Notes under the pieces: model-generated
The model's input: only the letters and a program-made list of their open reading frames with translations
Databases searched by the model: none
Told to the model about the DNA's origin: nothing
Made by a program: the position numbers and the translations under genes
Source: an uncultured Roseobacter sp.
GTDB lineage: Bacteria > Pseudomonadota > Alphaproteobacteria > Rhodobacterales > Rhodobacteraceae
Assembly (NCBI RefSeq): GCF_947488185.1
Contig: NZ_CANKYM010000002.1
Span: 992,001-1,056,000 of the forward strand
DNA length: 64,000 nucleotides
Reading direction: 5' to 3'
Shown: positions 1 to 9,401 of the stretch, piece after piece
How the letters are laid out: each line of letters begins with the position of its first letter
Numbering within the stretch: position 1 is the stretch's first letter

Positions 1-228
1 AAGAGCGCGGAGACGCTCGAACTCCGCATCGTTGCCAGCGGCTTTCGCAGCGCCAACTTCCTTAGAGGCTTTGTTCTGATCCGCCTGTGCGGTTTCTGCG
101 GCACTGATCTTGGCCCGACGCGCCTCGTCCAGCGCCAACAGCGCGGCAGACGCGGGCGCCTCTCCCCGGCGCGCCAGGGCGGCGTCAAAAGCATCGGGGT
201 TTTCACGGATGGCACGAATATCATGCAT
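1..228 (-). CDS. serS: Seryl-tRNA synthetase, N-terminal part (cut by window edge)
   Basis: The minus strand reads 76 codons from an ATG at 228 to the window edge, beginning [18 protein letters not shown], which is the characteristic start of bacterial seryl-tRNA synthetase. The part seen belongs to the N-terminal helical arm that forms an antiparallel coiled coil and grips the long variable arm of tRNA-Ser; it is rich in Ala, Glu, Lys and Arg as expected. The catalytic domain lies outside the window. The enzyme charges tRNA-Ser with serine in the cytoplasm. The gene is transcribed away from the protease and the yajC-secDF run. Confidence 0.9.
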   Translation of the reverse strand, partial: MHDIRAIRENPDAFDAALARRGEAPASAALLALDEARRAKISAAETAQADQNKASKEVGAAKAAGNDAEFERLRAL

Positions 229-304
229 GTCGGCAGTCCTTGATCTGAGTCGTCTCTTATTGCTGCTTATGACCGATCTTGGTGCGGTCCGTAACCATGA
301 GATT

Positions 305-1072
305 TCACTGTCCGGGCGCCACTTTAGTGGCGCGCGCATCCGCCCGTTCCCACGCGTCTTCCCAGTGGTCAGTGATCCAGTCGTCAACTGGAACCGCCAG
401 CGTCGTCGGGTTTTCGCTGCCAATGCGCCCCACGATCACGCCGACGAGATGCCAGTCGCCATCAACTTGCGCCAGAACCGGACCTCCGGAGTTGCCACTC
501 ACGACTTCGCAATCGATGACGATCACATCGTGGTCATCTTCCGGGATCACAGGGCAGTTGAACCGACCGGCAAGCCGTTCCTTCCCACCACGGTTGTAGC
601 CCATCAAGGCCAGAGGTCCGCTGATCTGCCGGTCCGGCTGGAACAGGGGGAGCGGGGTGACCAGATCTGCGGGCAAGGGCGTGTCCAGCCGCAGAACCGC
701 CACATCGTATTTGAACCGGGTGTTTCCTTTTGCAAACGGGTAGGCGGGATGCACATCCCTTTGCACAGAGCCGCGATAGATCGTGGCAGCATCTTGTGTT
801 TTTCCCAAAATGAAGTGGCGCTGACGTGTCCGTTTTGCTGTACCACCTGCGCAATGCGCTGCCGTCAGCACGAGATCGGGCGCGATCAGCGTGCCCGTGC
901 AGGTCGCCGATTTTTCGGGGCTGGTGCTATTAATCCCCCCAACGGCCAACCAAAGCGCGCGCTCTGCCGGATCCAGAGCAGGCAGGGGGGCCGCAAGGAG
1001 GGGCGCGGCAAACCCGATTGCGCAGGCTAGGATTCCTCCCAGAATTGCGCTGGTTTCTGTCCCGTTTGCCAT
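305..1072 (-). CDS. Secreted trypsin-like serine protease
   Basis: A 255-residue protein with an N-terminal hydrophobic segment (about residues 8-28) ending in an Ala-rich signal peptidase-like site. The chymotrypsin-fold (S1 family) triad is visible: His73 in LTAAHC, Asp123 in YDVAVL and Ser195 in GNSGGPV. Cysteines flank the His and Ser loops and could form disulfides. I chose the ATG at 1072 because a GGGAG lies about six bases upstream and the signal peptide begins there; the frame remains open upstream to 1261 but that part does not look coding. The product is probably exported to the periplasm or outside. The physiological substrate cannot be inferred. Confidence 0.85.
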   Translation of the reverse strand: MANGTETSAILGGILACAIGFAAPLLAAPLPALDPAERALWLAVGGINSTSPEKSATCTGTLIAPDLVLTAAHCAGGTAKRTRQRHFILGKTQDAATIYRGSVQRDVHPAYPFAKGNTRFKYDVAVLRLDTPLPADLVTPLPLFQPDRQISGPLALMGYNRGGKERLAGRFNCPVIPEDDHDVIVIDCEVVSGNSGGPVLAQVDGDWHLVGVIVGRIGSENPTTLAVPVDDWITDHWEDAWERADARATKVAPGQ

Positions 1073-1278
1073 ATGATCTCCCAAACCTCGTATCGCGTCA
1101 CAATGGCCTGAATTGCCGGGCGCGCCAAGGGGGCGGTGACAGGCAGGATGGTGCCGGTCAGGGTCAAGCAGTATTGTGCAAAGCCTCCCTTGCAAAGCGC
1201 CGTGTGAGCCCATAGGTTCCGCCAAAATTCGCGACCTGCTTAACGCGTTGTCGCGCCCCACCCGGAAGGACCATTTTC

Positions 1279-1557
1279 ATGGAAGCGTTCGCGCAATTTG
1301 TGCCCCTCATCCTGATCTTTGCGATCATGTATTTCCTGCTGATCCGCCCGCAGCAGAAAAAAGTCAAAGAGCATCAGGCGATGGTGGCCGCGCTGCGCCG
1401 TGGGGATCAGGTGGTGACCCAGGGCGGGATCGTCGGCAAGGTGGCCAAGGTCAAGGACGACGGCGAGCTGGAACTGGAAATCGCCGAGGGCGTGAAAGTG
1501 CGCGTTGTGCAATCTACCATTGCGACCGTTGTCTCCAAGACCGAACCGGCGAAGTAA
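1279..1557 (+). CDS. yajC: Preprotein translocase subunit YajC
   Basis: A 92-residue protein with one N-terminal membrane helix (about residues 5-22, FVPLILIFAIMYFLLIRPQ) followed by the family's RPQQKK-x-KEHQ basic stretch and a small cytoplasmic domain with the VTQGGIVGKV motif. YajC associates with SecD and SecF and with the SecYEG channel in the inner membrane, helping protein export. It lies directly upstream of secD and secF, the order conserved in many bacteria, and is probably the first gene of that operon. Confidence 0.95.
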   Translation: MEAFAQFVPLILIFAIMYFLLIRPQQKKVKEHQAMVAALRRGDQVVTQGGIVGKVAKVKDDGELELEIAEGVKVRVVQSTIATVVSKTEPAK

Positions 1558-1591
1558 CAACGCCTCCTGACGCGTTCGAAAAGGCGTAGAC

Positions 1592-3253
1592 ATGCTGCAA
1601 ATCGATCTTTGGAAGCGGATCACCATCTGGCTGACCTGTGCGGTGGGCCTGTGGCTTGCGATGCCCAACGCCTTCTACACGAATGTTGAAAAACACAACG
1701 ACGCGGTTCAGGCCATCGAACTGGGTGCCACCACTCTGGAAAATCTGGCGGATCAGGCGCGCTGGCCGGATTGGATGCCCTCGGGGCTGGTCAACCTCGG
1801 GCTCGATCTGCGCGGCGGCGCGCATCTGCTGGCGGAAGTGCAGGTCGAGGATGTCTACGCCGCACGGATGCAAGCGGCCTGGCCGGAAATCCGCGACAGC
1901 TTGCGCCCGGAGCGGTCAACGGTGGGCACGATCCGGCTGCAGCCCTCAGCCGATGATGAGGTGCGGGTACGCATCAGTCAGCCGGAGGGTATGCAGCGCG
2001 CGTTGCAGATCGTACGCGGACTGGCACGCCCTGTGCAGACCCTGACCGGGGTGGGTGCCAATGACATTGAGGTCCGGGCAGAGAACGACCTGATCATCGT
2101 CACCTTATCGGAGGCTGAAAAGCTCGCGACCGACGAACGCACCGTTCAGCAAAGCCTCGAAATCATTCGTCGCCGTATCGACGAGGTCGGCACCCGCGAA
2201 CCAACAATCCAGCGGCAGGGTGCGGACCGTATCCTCATCCAGGTGCCCGGTATCGGGTCAGCGGGCGAGTTGAAAGAGATCATCGGCACCACGGCGCAGC
2301 TGACCTTCAACCCGGTGGTGACGCGCGGTACGAACCCTGATGCCTCTGCCGGGATCGGCAATAAAATCGTGCCGTCTTTGGATGAACCCGGCGTTTTCTA
2401 CACCATCGAAGCGGCGCCCGTCGTGACGGGCGAGGAACTGGTGGACGCGCAGCCTGCGTTTGATCAGAACGGTCGCCCGGCGGTGAACTTCCGGTTCAAC
2501 ACCTCTGGCGCGCGTAAGTTCGGCGATTACACGGCGGAGAACATCGGATCGCCCTTTGCCATCATCCTTGACGACGAAGTGGTCAGCGCCCCGACGATCC
2601 AGAGCCATATTCCGGGCGGGTCCGGCATCATCACCGGGCGCTTCACCGTGGAGGAATCGACCAATCTCGCAGTGCTGCTGCGGGCAGGGGCCCTGCCTGC
2701 GGGGCTTGAATTCCTCGAAGAGCGCACGATCGGTCCGGAACTGGGGCAGGACAGCATCGACGCGGGCAAGGTCGCGACCATCGTGGCCTTCAGCGCCGTG
2801 CTGGTCTTCATGTTCCTCAGCTATGGGCTCTTCGGCATCTTTGCCAATATCGCGCTGATCATCAACATCGGGCTGATCTTTGGGCTGCTGAGCCTCATCG
2901 GTGCCACGCTGACCCTACCTGGGATCGCGGGCATCGTTCTGACAGTCGGGATGGCGGTGGATGCCAACGTGCTGATCTTCGAGCGGATTCGTGAAGAATT
3001 GAAGACCTCGAAAGGTCCCGCGCGGGCCATTGAGTTGGGATATGAAAAGGCGCTTAGCGCCATTCTTGACGCCAATATCACCACCTTCATCACCGCCACG
3101 ATCCTCTTTGCCATGGGCTCTGGCCCGGTACGCGGCTTTGCGATCACACTGGGTCTGGGTATTCTGACCTCCGTTTTCACTGCGATCTTCGTCACGCGTC
3201 TGCTTGTGGTGATGTGGTTCGAACGTCGTCGCCCCAAAACGATCGAGATTTGA
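1592..3253 (+). CDS. secD: Protein translocase subunit SecD
   Basis: A 553-residue inner membrane protein. It has an N-terminal membrane helix (about residues 10-28), a large periplasmic region including the GLDLRGGAHL motif near residue 70 typical of SecD, and five membrane helices in the C-terminal third with the GMAVDANVLIFERIREEL motif around residue 450-470. SecD and SecF form a proton-driven RND-like machine that pulls exported proteins through the Sec channel on the periplasmic side. It begins 34 bases after yajC and is followed after one base by secF, so all three are likely co-transcribed. Confidence 0.96.
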   Translation: MLQIDLWKRITIWLTCAVGLWLAMPNAFYTNVEKHNDAVQAIELGATTLENLADQARWPDWMPSGLVNLGLDLRGGAHLLAEVQVEDVYAARMQAAWPEIRDSLRPERSTVGTIRLQPSADDEVRVRISQPEGMQRALQIVRGLARPVQTLTGVGANDIEVRAENDLIIVTLSEAEKLATDERTVQQSLEIIRRRIDEVGTREPTIQRQGADRILIQVPGIGSAGELKEIIGTTAQLTFNPVVTRGTNPDASAGIGNKIVPSLDEPGVFYTIEAAPVVTGEELVDAQPAFDQNGRPAVNFRFNTSGARKFGDYTAENIGSPFAIILDDEVVSAPTIQSHIPGGSGIITGRFTVEESTNLAVLLRAGALPAGLEFLEERTIGPELGQDSIDAGKVATIVAFSAVLVFMFLSYGLFGIFANIALIINIGLIFGLLSLIGATLTLPGIAGIVLTVGMAVDANVLIFERIREELKTSKGPARAIELGYEKALSAILDANITTFITATILFAMGSGPVRGFAITLGLGILTSVFTAIFVTRLLVVMWFERRRPKTIEI

Positions 3254-3254
3254 T

Positions 3255-4223
3255 ATGCGCCTGAAACTGGTCAAACAAAACACGAATTTCGATTTCTTCA
3301 AACGCTGGAAGCTCTGGCTGGGCATCTCCGGCCTGATGATGGTGGTGGCCTTTGCCTCCTTCATGATCCAGGGACTGAACTTCGGTATCGACTTCCGGGG
3401 TGGTACGACGATCCGCACGGAAAGCCCGCTGCCCGTGGAAATCGGTGTCTACCGCGATGCCATTGCCGTGCTGGAGTTGGGCGATGTCACAATCACCGAG
3501 GTTTTCGATCCCACGTTCGAGGCAGACCAGAACGTGGCCATGATCCGCATTCAGGCGCAGGACGGACAAGAAGCGGTGACGACCGACGTGATTGCCTCCG
3601 TGCAGGAGGCGCTGAGAACGGTGCGGCCGGATATCAAATTCGTTTCCGTCGAATCCGTCGGACCAAAAGTATCCGGTGAATTGATCCAGACGGCGGCGAT
3701 TGCCGTCGTGCTCGCCATCGGGGCGGTGCTGATCTACATCTGGCTGCGTTTCGAGTGGCAGTTTGCCCTGGGCGCGGTGCTGGCGCTGGTGCATGACGTG
3801 ATCCTGACCATCGGGGTCTTTTCCGAACTGCAGATCCGTTTTGATCTCGCGATCATTGCCGCCTTGCTGACCATCGTGGGCTATTCGCTCAACGATACAG
3901 TGGTGGTCTTCGACCGAGTGCGGGAGAACCTGCGCAAATACAAGAAACGGCCGTTGAACGAGGTACTGAACATCTCCATCAACGAAACCCTCAGCCGGAC
4001 ATTCATGACCTCGGTGACCACGCTGCTGGCGCTGATCGCGCTGTTTGTGCTGGGCGGCGACGTGATCCGCGGCTTTGTCTTCGCGATGATCTGGGGCGTG
4101 ATTGTGGGTACGTATTCCTCCATCTTCGTGGCCTCTGCCGCACTTCTCTATCTGGGCGTGAAACGCGATTGGTCCAAGCCGGACGCCAATTCCGGCAACC
4201 AATACGCGGGCATTGATGCTTGA
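3255..4223 (+). CDS. secF: Protein translocase subunit SecF
   Basis: A 322-residue membrane protein with an N-terminal helix, the NFGIDFRGGTTIR motif near residues 40-53, and a C-terminal block of five helices carrying SLNDTVVVFDRVREN, the SecF counterpart of the SecD helix-4 motif. It partners with SecD and YajC in export. The start follows the secD stop almost immediately, implying translational coupling. Its end overlaps the start of the next gene, so the permease downstream may be in the same transcript. Confidence 0.96.
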   Translation: MRLKLVKQNTNFDFFKRWKLWLGISGLMMVVAFASFMIQGLNFGIDFRGGTTIRTESPLPVEIGVYRDAIAVLELGDVTITEVFDPTFEADQNVAMIRIQAQDGQEAVTTDVIASVQEALRTVRPDIKFVSVESVGPKVSGELIQTAAIAVVLAIGAVLIYIWLRFEWQFALGAVLALVHDVILTIGVFSELQIRFDLAIIAALLTIVGYSLNDTVVVFDRVRENLRKYKKRPLNEVLNISINETLSRTFMTSVTTLLALIALFVLGGDVIRGFVFAMIWGVIVGTYSSIFVASAALLYLGVKRDWSKPDANSGNQYAGIDA

Positions 4224-4968
4224 GGCGCTTTCAGGCGTTACCGATACAGGCGGGCTGATCTGGCTGACACTGGGCGTTCTCGCCGCCGGCATGGTGCGGG
4301 GCTTTGCGGGATTCGGCAGCGGCATGATCATCATGCCCGTGGCGGCCTCCGTCCTCTCCCCCGTTGAGGCTGTGATCTTCATGATGATGGCGGAACTGGT
4401 CGGCCCCCTGCCGAACCTGCCTGCCGCCTGGCGGGACGGCGCGCCGCGCGATGTCGGGCGGCTGATGCTGGGCGCGACACTGACCATCCCCGTGGGCGTC
4501 TTTTGCCTGTCGCATATGGATGCCACCTTCTTCGGCTGGGTGGTGTCGATCTGTGTGGCGGTCCTGCTGGTGCTGGTCATGTCCGGCTGGCGCTACAAGG
4601 GCGTGCTGACCCGCCCCATGACCGTTGCAACCGGAGGTTTGGGCGGTTTCATGGGGGGATTTGCCGGGGTGCCGGGCCCCCCGGTGATCATGCTCTACAT
4701 GTCCAGCCGCCTGCCGATTGCGGTCATCCGGGCGAATTTCCTGCTCTACCTGCTGGCGATTGATTTCGTGATGATCGCGGTGTTCTTCGCGCTGGACCTG
4801 TTTGTCTGGAAAATCGCGTTGCTGGGGCTGCTGGCGGGCATCCCGAATGTGGTGGCCAATATGATCGGCGCCCGGTTGTTCGATCCAACGGCAGAGCTTC
4901 TTTTTCGCCGGGTGGCCTACCTCATCATTGCGACATCGGCTATTCTTGGGCTGCCGATCTGGAGCTAG
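4216..4968 (+). CDS. TauE/SafE family (DUF81) membrane permease
   Basis: A protein of 250 residues, almost entirely hydrophobic, with about seven or eight predicted membrane helices. The N-terminal AGMVRGFAGFGSGMIIMPV and the central GGLGGFMGGFAGVPGPPVIML repeat are the paired glycine-rich motifs of the TauE/SafE family, whose members export or import sulfite, sulfoacetate or other organic anions. The actual substrate cannot be told from sequence. The ATG at 4216 overlaps the end of secF by eight bases; a TTG one codon earlier is the only alternative. Co-transcription with secF is likely by position, but a functional link is not implied. Confidence 0.85.
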   Translation: MLEALSGVTDTGGLIWLTLGVLAAGMVRGFAGFGSGMIIMPVAASVLSPVEAVIFMMMAELVGPLPNLPAAWRDGAPRDVGRLMLGATLTIPVGVFCLSHMDATFFGWVVSICVAVLLVLVMSGWRYKGVLTRPMTVATGGLGGFMGGFAGVPGPPVIMLYMSSRLPIAVIRANFLLYLLAIDFVMIAVFFALDLFVWKIALLGLLAGIPNVVANMIGARLFDPTAELLFRRVAYLIIATSAILGLPIWS

Positions 4969-4977
4969 GAGACGGGC

Positions 4978-5331
4978 ATGCGCCTGAACGAGATATCTTT
5001 TACAGATGCCAAACCGATCGAGGGATACGGGGCAGGGTTCTTTCGCATCGGCGGCGAGGTCTTCCAGGGCCCGGTGATCGCCGGACCCACCGGCACGTTT
5101 GGGTGGCAGGGGTACGAGGATGTCGATGCACTCCTGGCCCTGAAGGACGAGATTGACGTGCTTTTTGTCGGCACCGGGGCCGAGACCGCGCATCTGCCCT
5201 CCGATGTCCGTGCGACGCTGGAAGAGGCGGGTATGGGCGTCGAGGTTATGGCCTCACCTGCTGCCTGTCGGACGTACAACGTGCTGCTGAGCGAAGGCCG
5301 CCGCATCGCGCTGGCGCTGATCCCGGTTTGA
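4978..5331 (+). CDS. Mth938-like domain protein (NDUFAF3/AAMDC fold)
   Basis: A small 117-residue soluble protein with the Mth938-like fold signature, including YGAGFFRIGGEVFQGPVI, a central LFVGTGAE, and the late CRTYNVLLSEGRRIALALIPV. The family is conserved in Alphaproteobacteria and mitochondria; the mitochondrial relative NDUFAF3 helps assemble respiratory complex I. Bacterial members have no settled role. The gene follows the permease by nine bases and precedes the ccm genes by about 40, a neighbourhood seen repeatedly in this group as far as I know. Confidence 0.85.
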   Translation: MRLNEISFTDAKPIEGYGAGFFRIGGEVFQGPVIAGPTGTFGWQGYEDVDALLALKDEIDVLFVGTGAETAHLPSDVRATLEEAGMGVEVMASPAACRTYNVLLSEGRRIALALIPV

Positions 5332-5372
5332 ACGGGCTTTTGGTTGCGCGGGCAATCGGTTAACGCTGTCTC

Positions 5373-5990
5373 ATGACATTGATGATCCGTGATCTTTGCG
5401 TGGCGCGCGGCGGGCTGCCGGTTCTGCAAGGGCTGAGCTTCACGCTTGCGCCGGGGCAGGCGCTGATCCTGCGCGGGCCCAATGGATCGGGCAAAACGAC
5501 CCTGTTGCGCACCCTGGCCGGGCTGCAACCGCCGCTTGCCGGGCAGATTGACGGCACCGAGGAGCAGATCGCTTATGCTGCGCATTCCGACGGGCTCAAG
5601 GCCATGCTTTCCGTACGGGAGAACCTGACTTTCTGGGCCGATGTGTTCGGGCAACCGGACATTGTGCCTGCGCTCGATGCCTTCGCTCTGAGGCCACTGA
5701 TCGACCGGCTGGCAGGTACGCTGTCGGCGGGGCAGAAACGCAGGCTGGGGCTCGCGCGGATGCTGGTGACCGGACGGCCCATCTGGATGCTGGATGAACC
5801 GACCGTCTCGCTCGACGTGGACGCCGTGGCGCAATTTGCCGCCGCCGTGCGCGCCCATCTGAGGGCTGGGGGCGCAGCGCTGATCGCCACCCATATCGAC
5901 CTTGGGCTGGAGGCCGATGTGCTGGACGTCACGCCCTTCCGCGCGACACAGGACACGCGCGCGGGCGCCAGTGACGAGGCGTTCCTATGA
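5373..5990 (+). CDS. ccmA: Haem exporter ATP-binding protein CcmA
   Basis: A 205-residue ABC ATPase with Walker [10 protein letters not shown] at about residues 35-43, signature LSAGQ at about 117-121 and Walker B IWMLDEP at about 138-144. The short length and the context identify CcmA, which with CcmB forms the ABC part of the cytochrome c maturation machinery and powers release of haem-loaded CcmE. The stop overlaps ccmB by four bases. ccmE, ccmF and ccmH are not in this window, as is usual where the ccm genes are split over several loci. Confidence 0.94.
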   Translation: MTLMIRDLCVARGGLPVLQGLSFTLAPGQALILRGPNGSGKTTLLRTLAGLQPPLAGQIDGTEEQIAYAAHSDGLKAMLSVRENLTFWADVFGQPDIVPALDAFALRPLIDRLAGTLSAGQKRRLGLARMLVTGRPIWMLDEPTVSLDVDAVAQFAAAVRAHLRAGGAALIATHIDLGLEADVLDVTPFRATQDTRAGASDEAFL

Positions 5991-6643
5991 CAGCGCTGCT
6001 GCGTCGCGATCTGAAACTGGCGATACGGGCTGGCGGCGGCTTTGGCCTTGGGCTTGCGTTTTTCCTGATCGTGACGGTGCTGGTGCCCTTTGGCGTGGGC
6101 CCGCAGTCGGAGCTTTTGTCGCGCATCGCGCCGGGCATTCTGTGGCTTGGTGCCTTGCTGGCCTGCCTCCTGTCGTTGGACCGTCTGCTGGCGCTCGACT
6201 GGGAAGACGGCACGCTCGACCTGCTCGCCACCTCGCCACTGCCGCTGGAGGCCGCGCTCAGCGTCAAGGCGCTGGCCCATTGGATCACCACCGGGTTGCC
6301 GCTGGTGCTGGCAGCACCGGTGCTGGGCATCCTGTTGAACCTCCCTGCGGCAGGGTACGGCTGGCTCGTTCTGTCCCTGCTGCTCGGGACACCTGCCCTG
6401 TCTGTCATTGGCACCTTTGGGGCGGCGCTGACCGTGGGCGTGAAACGGGGCGGGCTGCTGATGTCGCTGCTGGTGCTGCCGCTCTATGTGCCGACGCTGA
6501 TTTTTGGCGCAGAGGTGGCGCGCCGCGGCGCCACGGGCATGGATCCGGTGACGCCCTTGCTGATGCTGGCGGGGATCAGCGCCGGGGTGATTGCCATCAT
6601 GCCCTTTGCGTCCGCGGCCGCGCTGCGGGTGAACTTGCGGTGA
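5987..6643 (+). CDS. ccmB: Haem exporter permease CcmB
   Basis: A 218-residue membrane protein with six hydrophobic helices and the typical CcmB N-terminus ([18 protein letters not shown]). It is the membrane partner of CcmA in the cytochrome c maturation ABC complex. It contains the family's FGVGP...[11 protein letters not shown] segment and a [15 protein letters not shown] helix near residue 160. It overlaps ccmA by four bases, and ccmC starts 52 bases after its stop. Confidence 0.94.
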   Translation: MTALLRRDLKLAIRAGGGFGLGLAFFLIVTVLVPFGVGPQSELLSRIAPGILWLGALLACLLSLDRLLALDWEDGTLDLLATSPLPLEAALSVKALAHWITTGLPLVLAAPVLGILLNLPAAGYGWLVLSLLLGTPALSVIGTFGAALTVGVKRGGLLMSLLVLPLYVPTLIFGAEVARRGATGMDPVTPLLMLAGISAGVIAIMPFASAAALRVNLR

Positions 6644-6695
6644 ACGGGACCATTTGCCCATTGAGCCAAAACACCGAAAGGCTTAGATCAGTGCC

Positions 6696-7463
6696 ATGTC
6701 CATGACCGAAGACACAGCCACACCCAAACGCCCCTCCGGCTTTTGGAGCTATGCAAACCCGGTGAAGTTTCTGGGCCTGAGTGAACGGGTACTGCCCGCG
6801 GTTTGGGCACTGGCGGCGATTTCGCTGGTTGTCGGCCTGATCTGGGGTTTCTTTTTTACGCCGAACGCCGACAAGTTTGAATCGACCGTCAAGATCATCT
6901 ACCTGCATGTGCCCTCTGCCATGATGGCGATCAACGTCTGGGTCATGATGCTGGTCACCTCGCTGATCTGGCTGATCCGGCGGCACCATGTGAGTGCATT
7001 GGCCGCCAAGGCCGCCGCACCGGTGGGCGTTGTGATGACGCTGATCGCGCTCTGTACGGGCGCGATATGGGGTCAGCCGATGTGGGGCACGTGGTGGGCG
7101 TGGGACCCGCGCCTGACCTCCTTCCTGATCCTGTTCCTGTTCTATCTGGGCTACATCGCGCTCTGGGAAGCCATTGAGGACCCGGACACCGCCGCTGACC
7201 TCACCTCCGTACTGTGCCTTGTGGGGTCGGTCTTTGCGGTGCTGTCGCGCTACGCGGTGAACTTCTGGAACCAGGGGTTGCACCAGGGGGCGTCGCTGAG
7301 CCTCGACAAGGAAGAGAACGTGGCAGACGTCTTTTACTTCCCGCTGCTGGTCTGTATCGCGGGGTTTGTGCTGCTCTTCCTTGCGCTTGTACTCTATCGC
7401 ACAGGCACCGAAATCCGCCTGCGCCGGACCCGCGCACTGCAAGCCCGGGAGGCGCGTCTGTGA
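6696..7463 (+). CDS. ccmC: Haem handling protein CcmC
   Basis: A 255-residue protein with six membrane helices. The tryptophan-rich haem-handling motif of the family is present at about residues 133-139 (WWAWDPR), together with candidate axial histidines in YLHVPSAM (about residue 71) and near residue 190-200. CcmC places haem on the chaperone CcmE in the periplasmic face of the inner membrane. Either the ATG at 6696 or the one at 6702 may be used. The stop overlaps the start of ccmD. Confidence 0.95.
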   Translation: MSMTEDTATPKRPSGFWSYANPVKFLGLSERVLPAVWALAAISLVVGLIWGFFFTPNADKFESTVKIIYLHVPSAMMAINVWVMMLVTSLIWLIRRHHVSALAAKAAAPVGVVMTLIALCTGAIWGQPMWGTWWAWDPRLTSFLILFLFYLGYIALWEAIEDPDTAADLTSVLCLVGSVFAVLSRYAVNFWNQGLHQGASLSLDKEENVADVFYFPLLVCIAGFVLLFLALVLYRTGTEIRLRRTRALQAREARL

Positions 7464-7618
7464 TGCCCGATCTTGGCAAATACGCGGATGCGGTGCTGTC
7501 CGCTTACGGGGTCTCTATCGTGTTGCTGGTTCTGCTGATCGCGTTGAGCCTGCGTCAGGGTCGCCGCGCCCGACGCGCGCTGCAGGACGTGGAGAAGAGG
7601 AGCAAGCCCGATGCCTAA
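7463..7618 (+). CDS. ccmD: Haem exporter protein CcmD
   Basis: A 51-residue protein starting MPDLGKYADAVLSAYG, with a single membrane helix (VSIVLLVLLIALSL) followed by a basic tail RQGRRARRAL. This is the standard form of CcmD, the small subunit that associates with CcmA, CcmB, CcmC and holo-CcmE. Its ATG overlaps the TGA of ccmC and its end overlaps the start of the thioredoxin gene by eight bases. Confidence 0.9.
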   Translation: MPDLGKYADAVLSAYGVSIVLLVLLIALSLRQGRRARRALQDVEKRSKPDA

Positions 7619-8153
7619 AGTCTCGCCCCTGATGATCGCCCCGCCGCTGATCTTTGCAGGGTTCGTTGCCCTCGCAGGCATTGGCATGTTCCGTGACAAT
7701 CCCAATGATCTGCCCTCCACGATGATCGGCCAGGCGGCGCCTGCGATCACCAGTGATGTGCTGGGCGACTATCCCGGCGTCACGCCCGAGGCGATGGCCA
7801 CGGGCGAGGTGACGCTGGTGAATTTCTGGGCCAGCTGGTGCCCACCGTGTCGGGCGGAACACCCCAACCTCCTGCGCATGGCGGCAGAGGGCATGCCGAT
7901 CATTGGCGTGAACTTCAAGGATCAGGCAGGTACCGCCACGCGCTATCTGGACGATGATGGTAACCCCTTTGAAGCGGTGGCCTTCGATCCGCAGGGCCGC
8001 ACGGCCATCGACTGGGGTGTGACCGCGCCGCCGGAAACCTTCATACTGGATGCCGAGGGCACCGTGCTCTTCCGCTTTGCTGGCCCGCTGATTGGTAGCG
8101 ATTATGAGCAGCGGTTTCTGCCGGAACTGGAAAAGGCACGCGCGGCGCAGTAA
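7611..8153 (+). CDS. ccmG: Periplasmic thiol:disulfide oxidoreductase CcmG/DsbE
   Basis: A 180-residue thioredoxin-fold protein anchored by an N-terminal membrane helix (about residues 7-26). The active site is WCPPC at about residues 76-80, within NFWASWCPPCRAEHPNL, and the family cis-proline loop GVTAPPETF is present near residue 140. CcmG keeps the apocytochrome c cysteines reduced before haem attachment. It ends the ccmABCDG run, followed by a convergent minus-strand gene. Confidence 0.94.
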   Translation: MPKVSPLMIAPPLIFAGFVALAGIGMFRDNPNDLPSTMIGQAAPAITSDVLGDYPGVTPEAMATGEVTLVNFWASWCPPCRAEHPNLLRMAAEGMPIIGVNFKDQAGTATRYLDDDGNPFEAVAFDPQGRTAIDWGVTAPPETFILDAEGTVLFRFAGPLIGSDYEQRFLPELEKARAAQ

Positions 8154-8202
8154 GCCGCCGCACTGCCTTTGAGCGCACAGGGTGTCACCGCGCGTTCAGA
8201 TG

Positions 8203-9045
8203 TCAGGATGGCGCGTCTGCCTTTTTCCCCCGCCACAGGATAAAGAGACCCGACACAACGATCACGGCTGAGCCGAGCAGCATTGAAAAACTCAACTGCT
8301 CGCCAAAGAAGACCACACCGAAGCCCACACCGAACAGCAGTCTGACGTATCTGAAGGGCGTCACGGCAGAAACTTCGCCAGTGCGCATCGCCTTCATCAG
8401 GCAGCTATAGGCCGCAACGCCGGCCAGAACCGCGCCTGCCAGAAAAAGAGATGTCCGGGCCGTTGGAATCACAAACGGCTGTGCCTGCCATGCCGAAAAA
8501 ATCACACCGGCGACGACGACAGACAGAAATCCATATAGTCCGAGGATCGGGGTGCTGAGTGACGCGGGCGCGGCCCGGCTGGCCAGATCGCGCCCGGCAA
8601 ATCCGATCATGCCGACAATGGCCAGAACCGACAGCATGGAGAAGCTTTCCGTGCCCGGCTGCACGATGATCACGACCCCGACCAGCCCAATGAGAATGGC
8701 CGCCCATCTGCGCCATCCGACCTTTTCACCAAAGACCAGCGCCGCGCCTGCAACCACGACCAGCGGCGTTGCCTGCAGGATCACGGTCGCCGAGGACAAG
8801 GGCGTAAGCGAAATGGCGAGGATATAGAAAAGCCGCCCGACAATTTCAAAGAGCACGCGAATGCGCATCGGGCGCGATACGACGTCGGGGGTGAACAGCG
8901 GCTCTCTTTGATGCATGGCCAGACAGGCGAACAGAAAGGCACCGCCCAGGCCGAATATAATCAGGATTTGCCCCACCGGCAGCACGTCGGAGGCTGCCTT
9001 CACAAAGGCATCCTCGACCGTGAAAGCCGCCATTGAGGCGATCAT
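8203..9045 (-). CDS. EamA/DMT family transporter
   Basis: A 280-residue protein with about ten membrane helices arranged as two EamA repeats, ending in a short basic tail (LWRGKKADAPS). Such drug/metabolite transporters export amino acids, nucleotides or other small molecules; the substrate is unknown here. The start is uncertain: the frame is open for roughly 30 codons upstream of the ATG at 9045 but contains no better ATG or GTG, and no clear ribosome site precedes 9045. It converges with the ccm operon. Confidence 0.8.
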   Translation of the reverse strand: MIASMAAFTVEDAFVKAASDVLPVGQILIIFGLGGAFLFACLAMHQREPLFTPDVVSRPMRIRVLFEIVGRLFYILAISLTPLSSATVILQATPLVVVAGAALVFGEKVGWRRWAAILIGLVGVVIIVQPGTESFSMLSVLAIVGMIGFAGRDLASRAAPASLSTPILGLYGFLSVVVAGVIFSAWQAQPFVIPTARTSLFLAGAVLAGVAAYSCLMKAMRTGEVSAVTPFRYVRLLFGVGFGVVFFGEQLSFSMLLGSAVIVVSGLFILWRGKKADAPS

Positions 9046-9401
9046 CCAGATGCTGCCGATCAGGTTGGCCCTGTTATCCGTTGCGATGGCGGTAATGGTA
9101 AGGAATCCCGTTCTGTCAGCGCGTGCGTGCCCGTGACCGCTATCCCACTGAGCGGTCGTGGTCTAGAGTTCCAGCCCTCATTTTTCCTTGTTGCTGAGAG
9201 GGTTGGAATGCCAACTTCCATACCCGCTGAGCTGTCAAAAGGGGGATTTGACCAACAGCGTGCCGTCGATGAGCGCCAGATTTGGCACCCTTACATGTCG
9301 CCACGCGCGCTGAAATCGCTGTTCTTAATCATGATTTAAGTCAGCCGAAGCTATTGCATGGAAGAGTGCTACCATAGACGCCTTAATAGAAAGCCTGTCC
9401 C
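9046..9401. other. Intergenic region between the DMT transporter and a small secreted protein
   Basis: About 356 bases without a convincing gene. A frame from 9127 to 9339 is open but has no family resemblance. The region carries a long hairpin (9169-9208, listed separately) and must hold the divergent promoters for the transporter and for the gene at 9402. Confidence 0.6.
9169..9208. repeat. Inverted repeat, 11-bp stem
   Basis: TTCCAGCCCTC at 9169-9179 pairs with GAGGGTTGGAA at 9198-9208, all positions pairing with one G-U, around an 18-base loop that is T-rich on the plus strand. No run of T follows the stem on either strand, so it is not a standard terminator. It could be part of an untranslated leader or small RNA. 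Confidence 0.6.

Noticed and set aside
9191..9235. CTGAGAGGG followed by CATACCCGCTGAGCTG suggested a TPP riboswitch
   Set aside because: The conserved thi-box elements are not in the required order or spacing, and the downstream gene is unrelated to thiamine.
9127..9339. A 70-codon open frame in the intergenic space
   Set aside because: No family, no ribosome site, and it spans the hairpin at 9169-9208.
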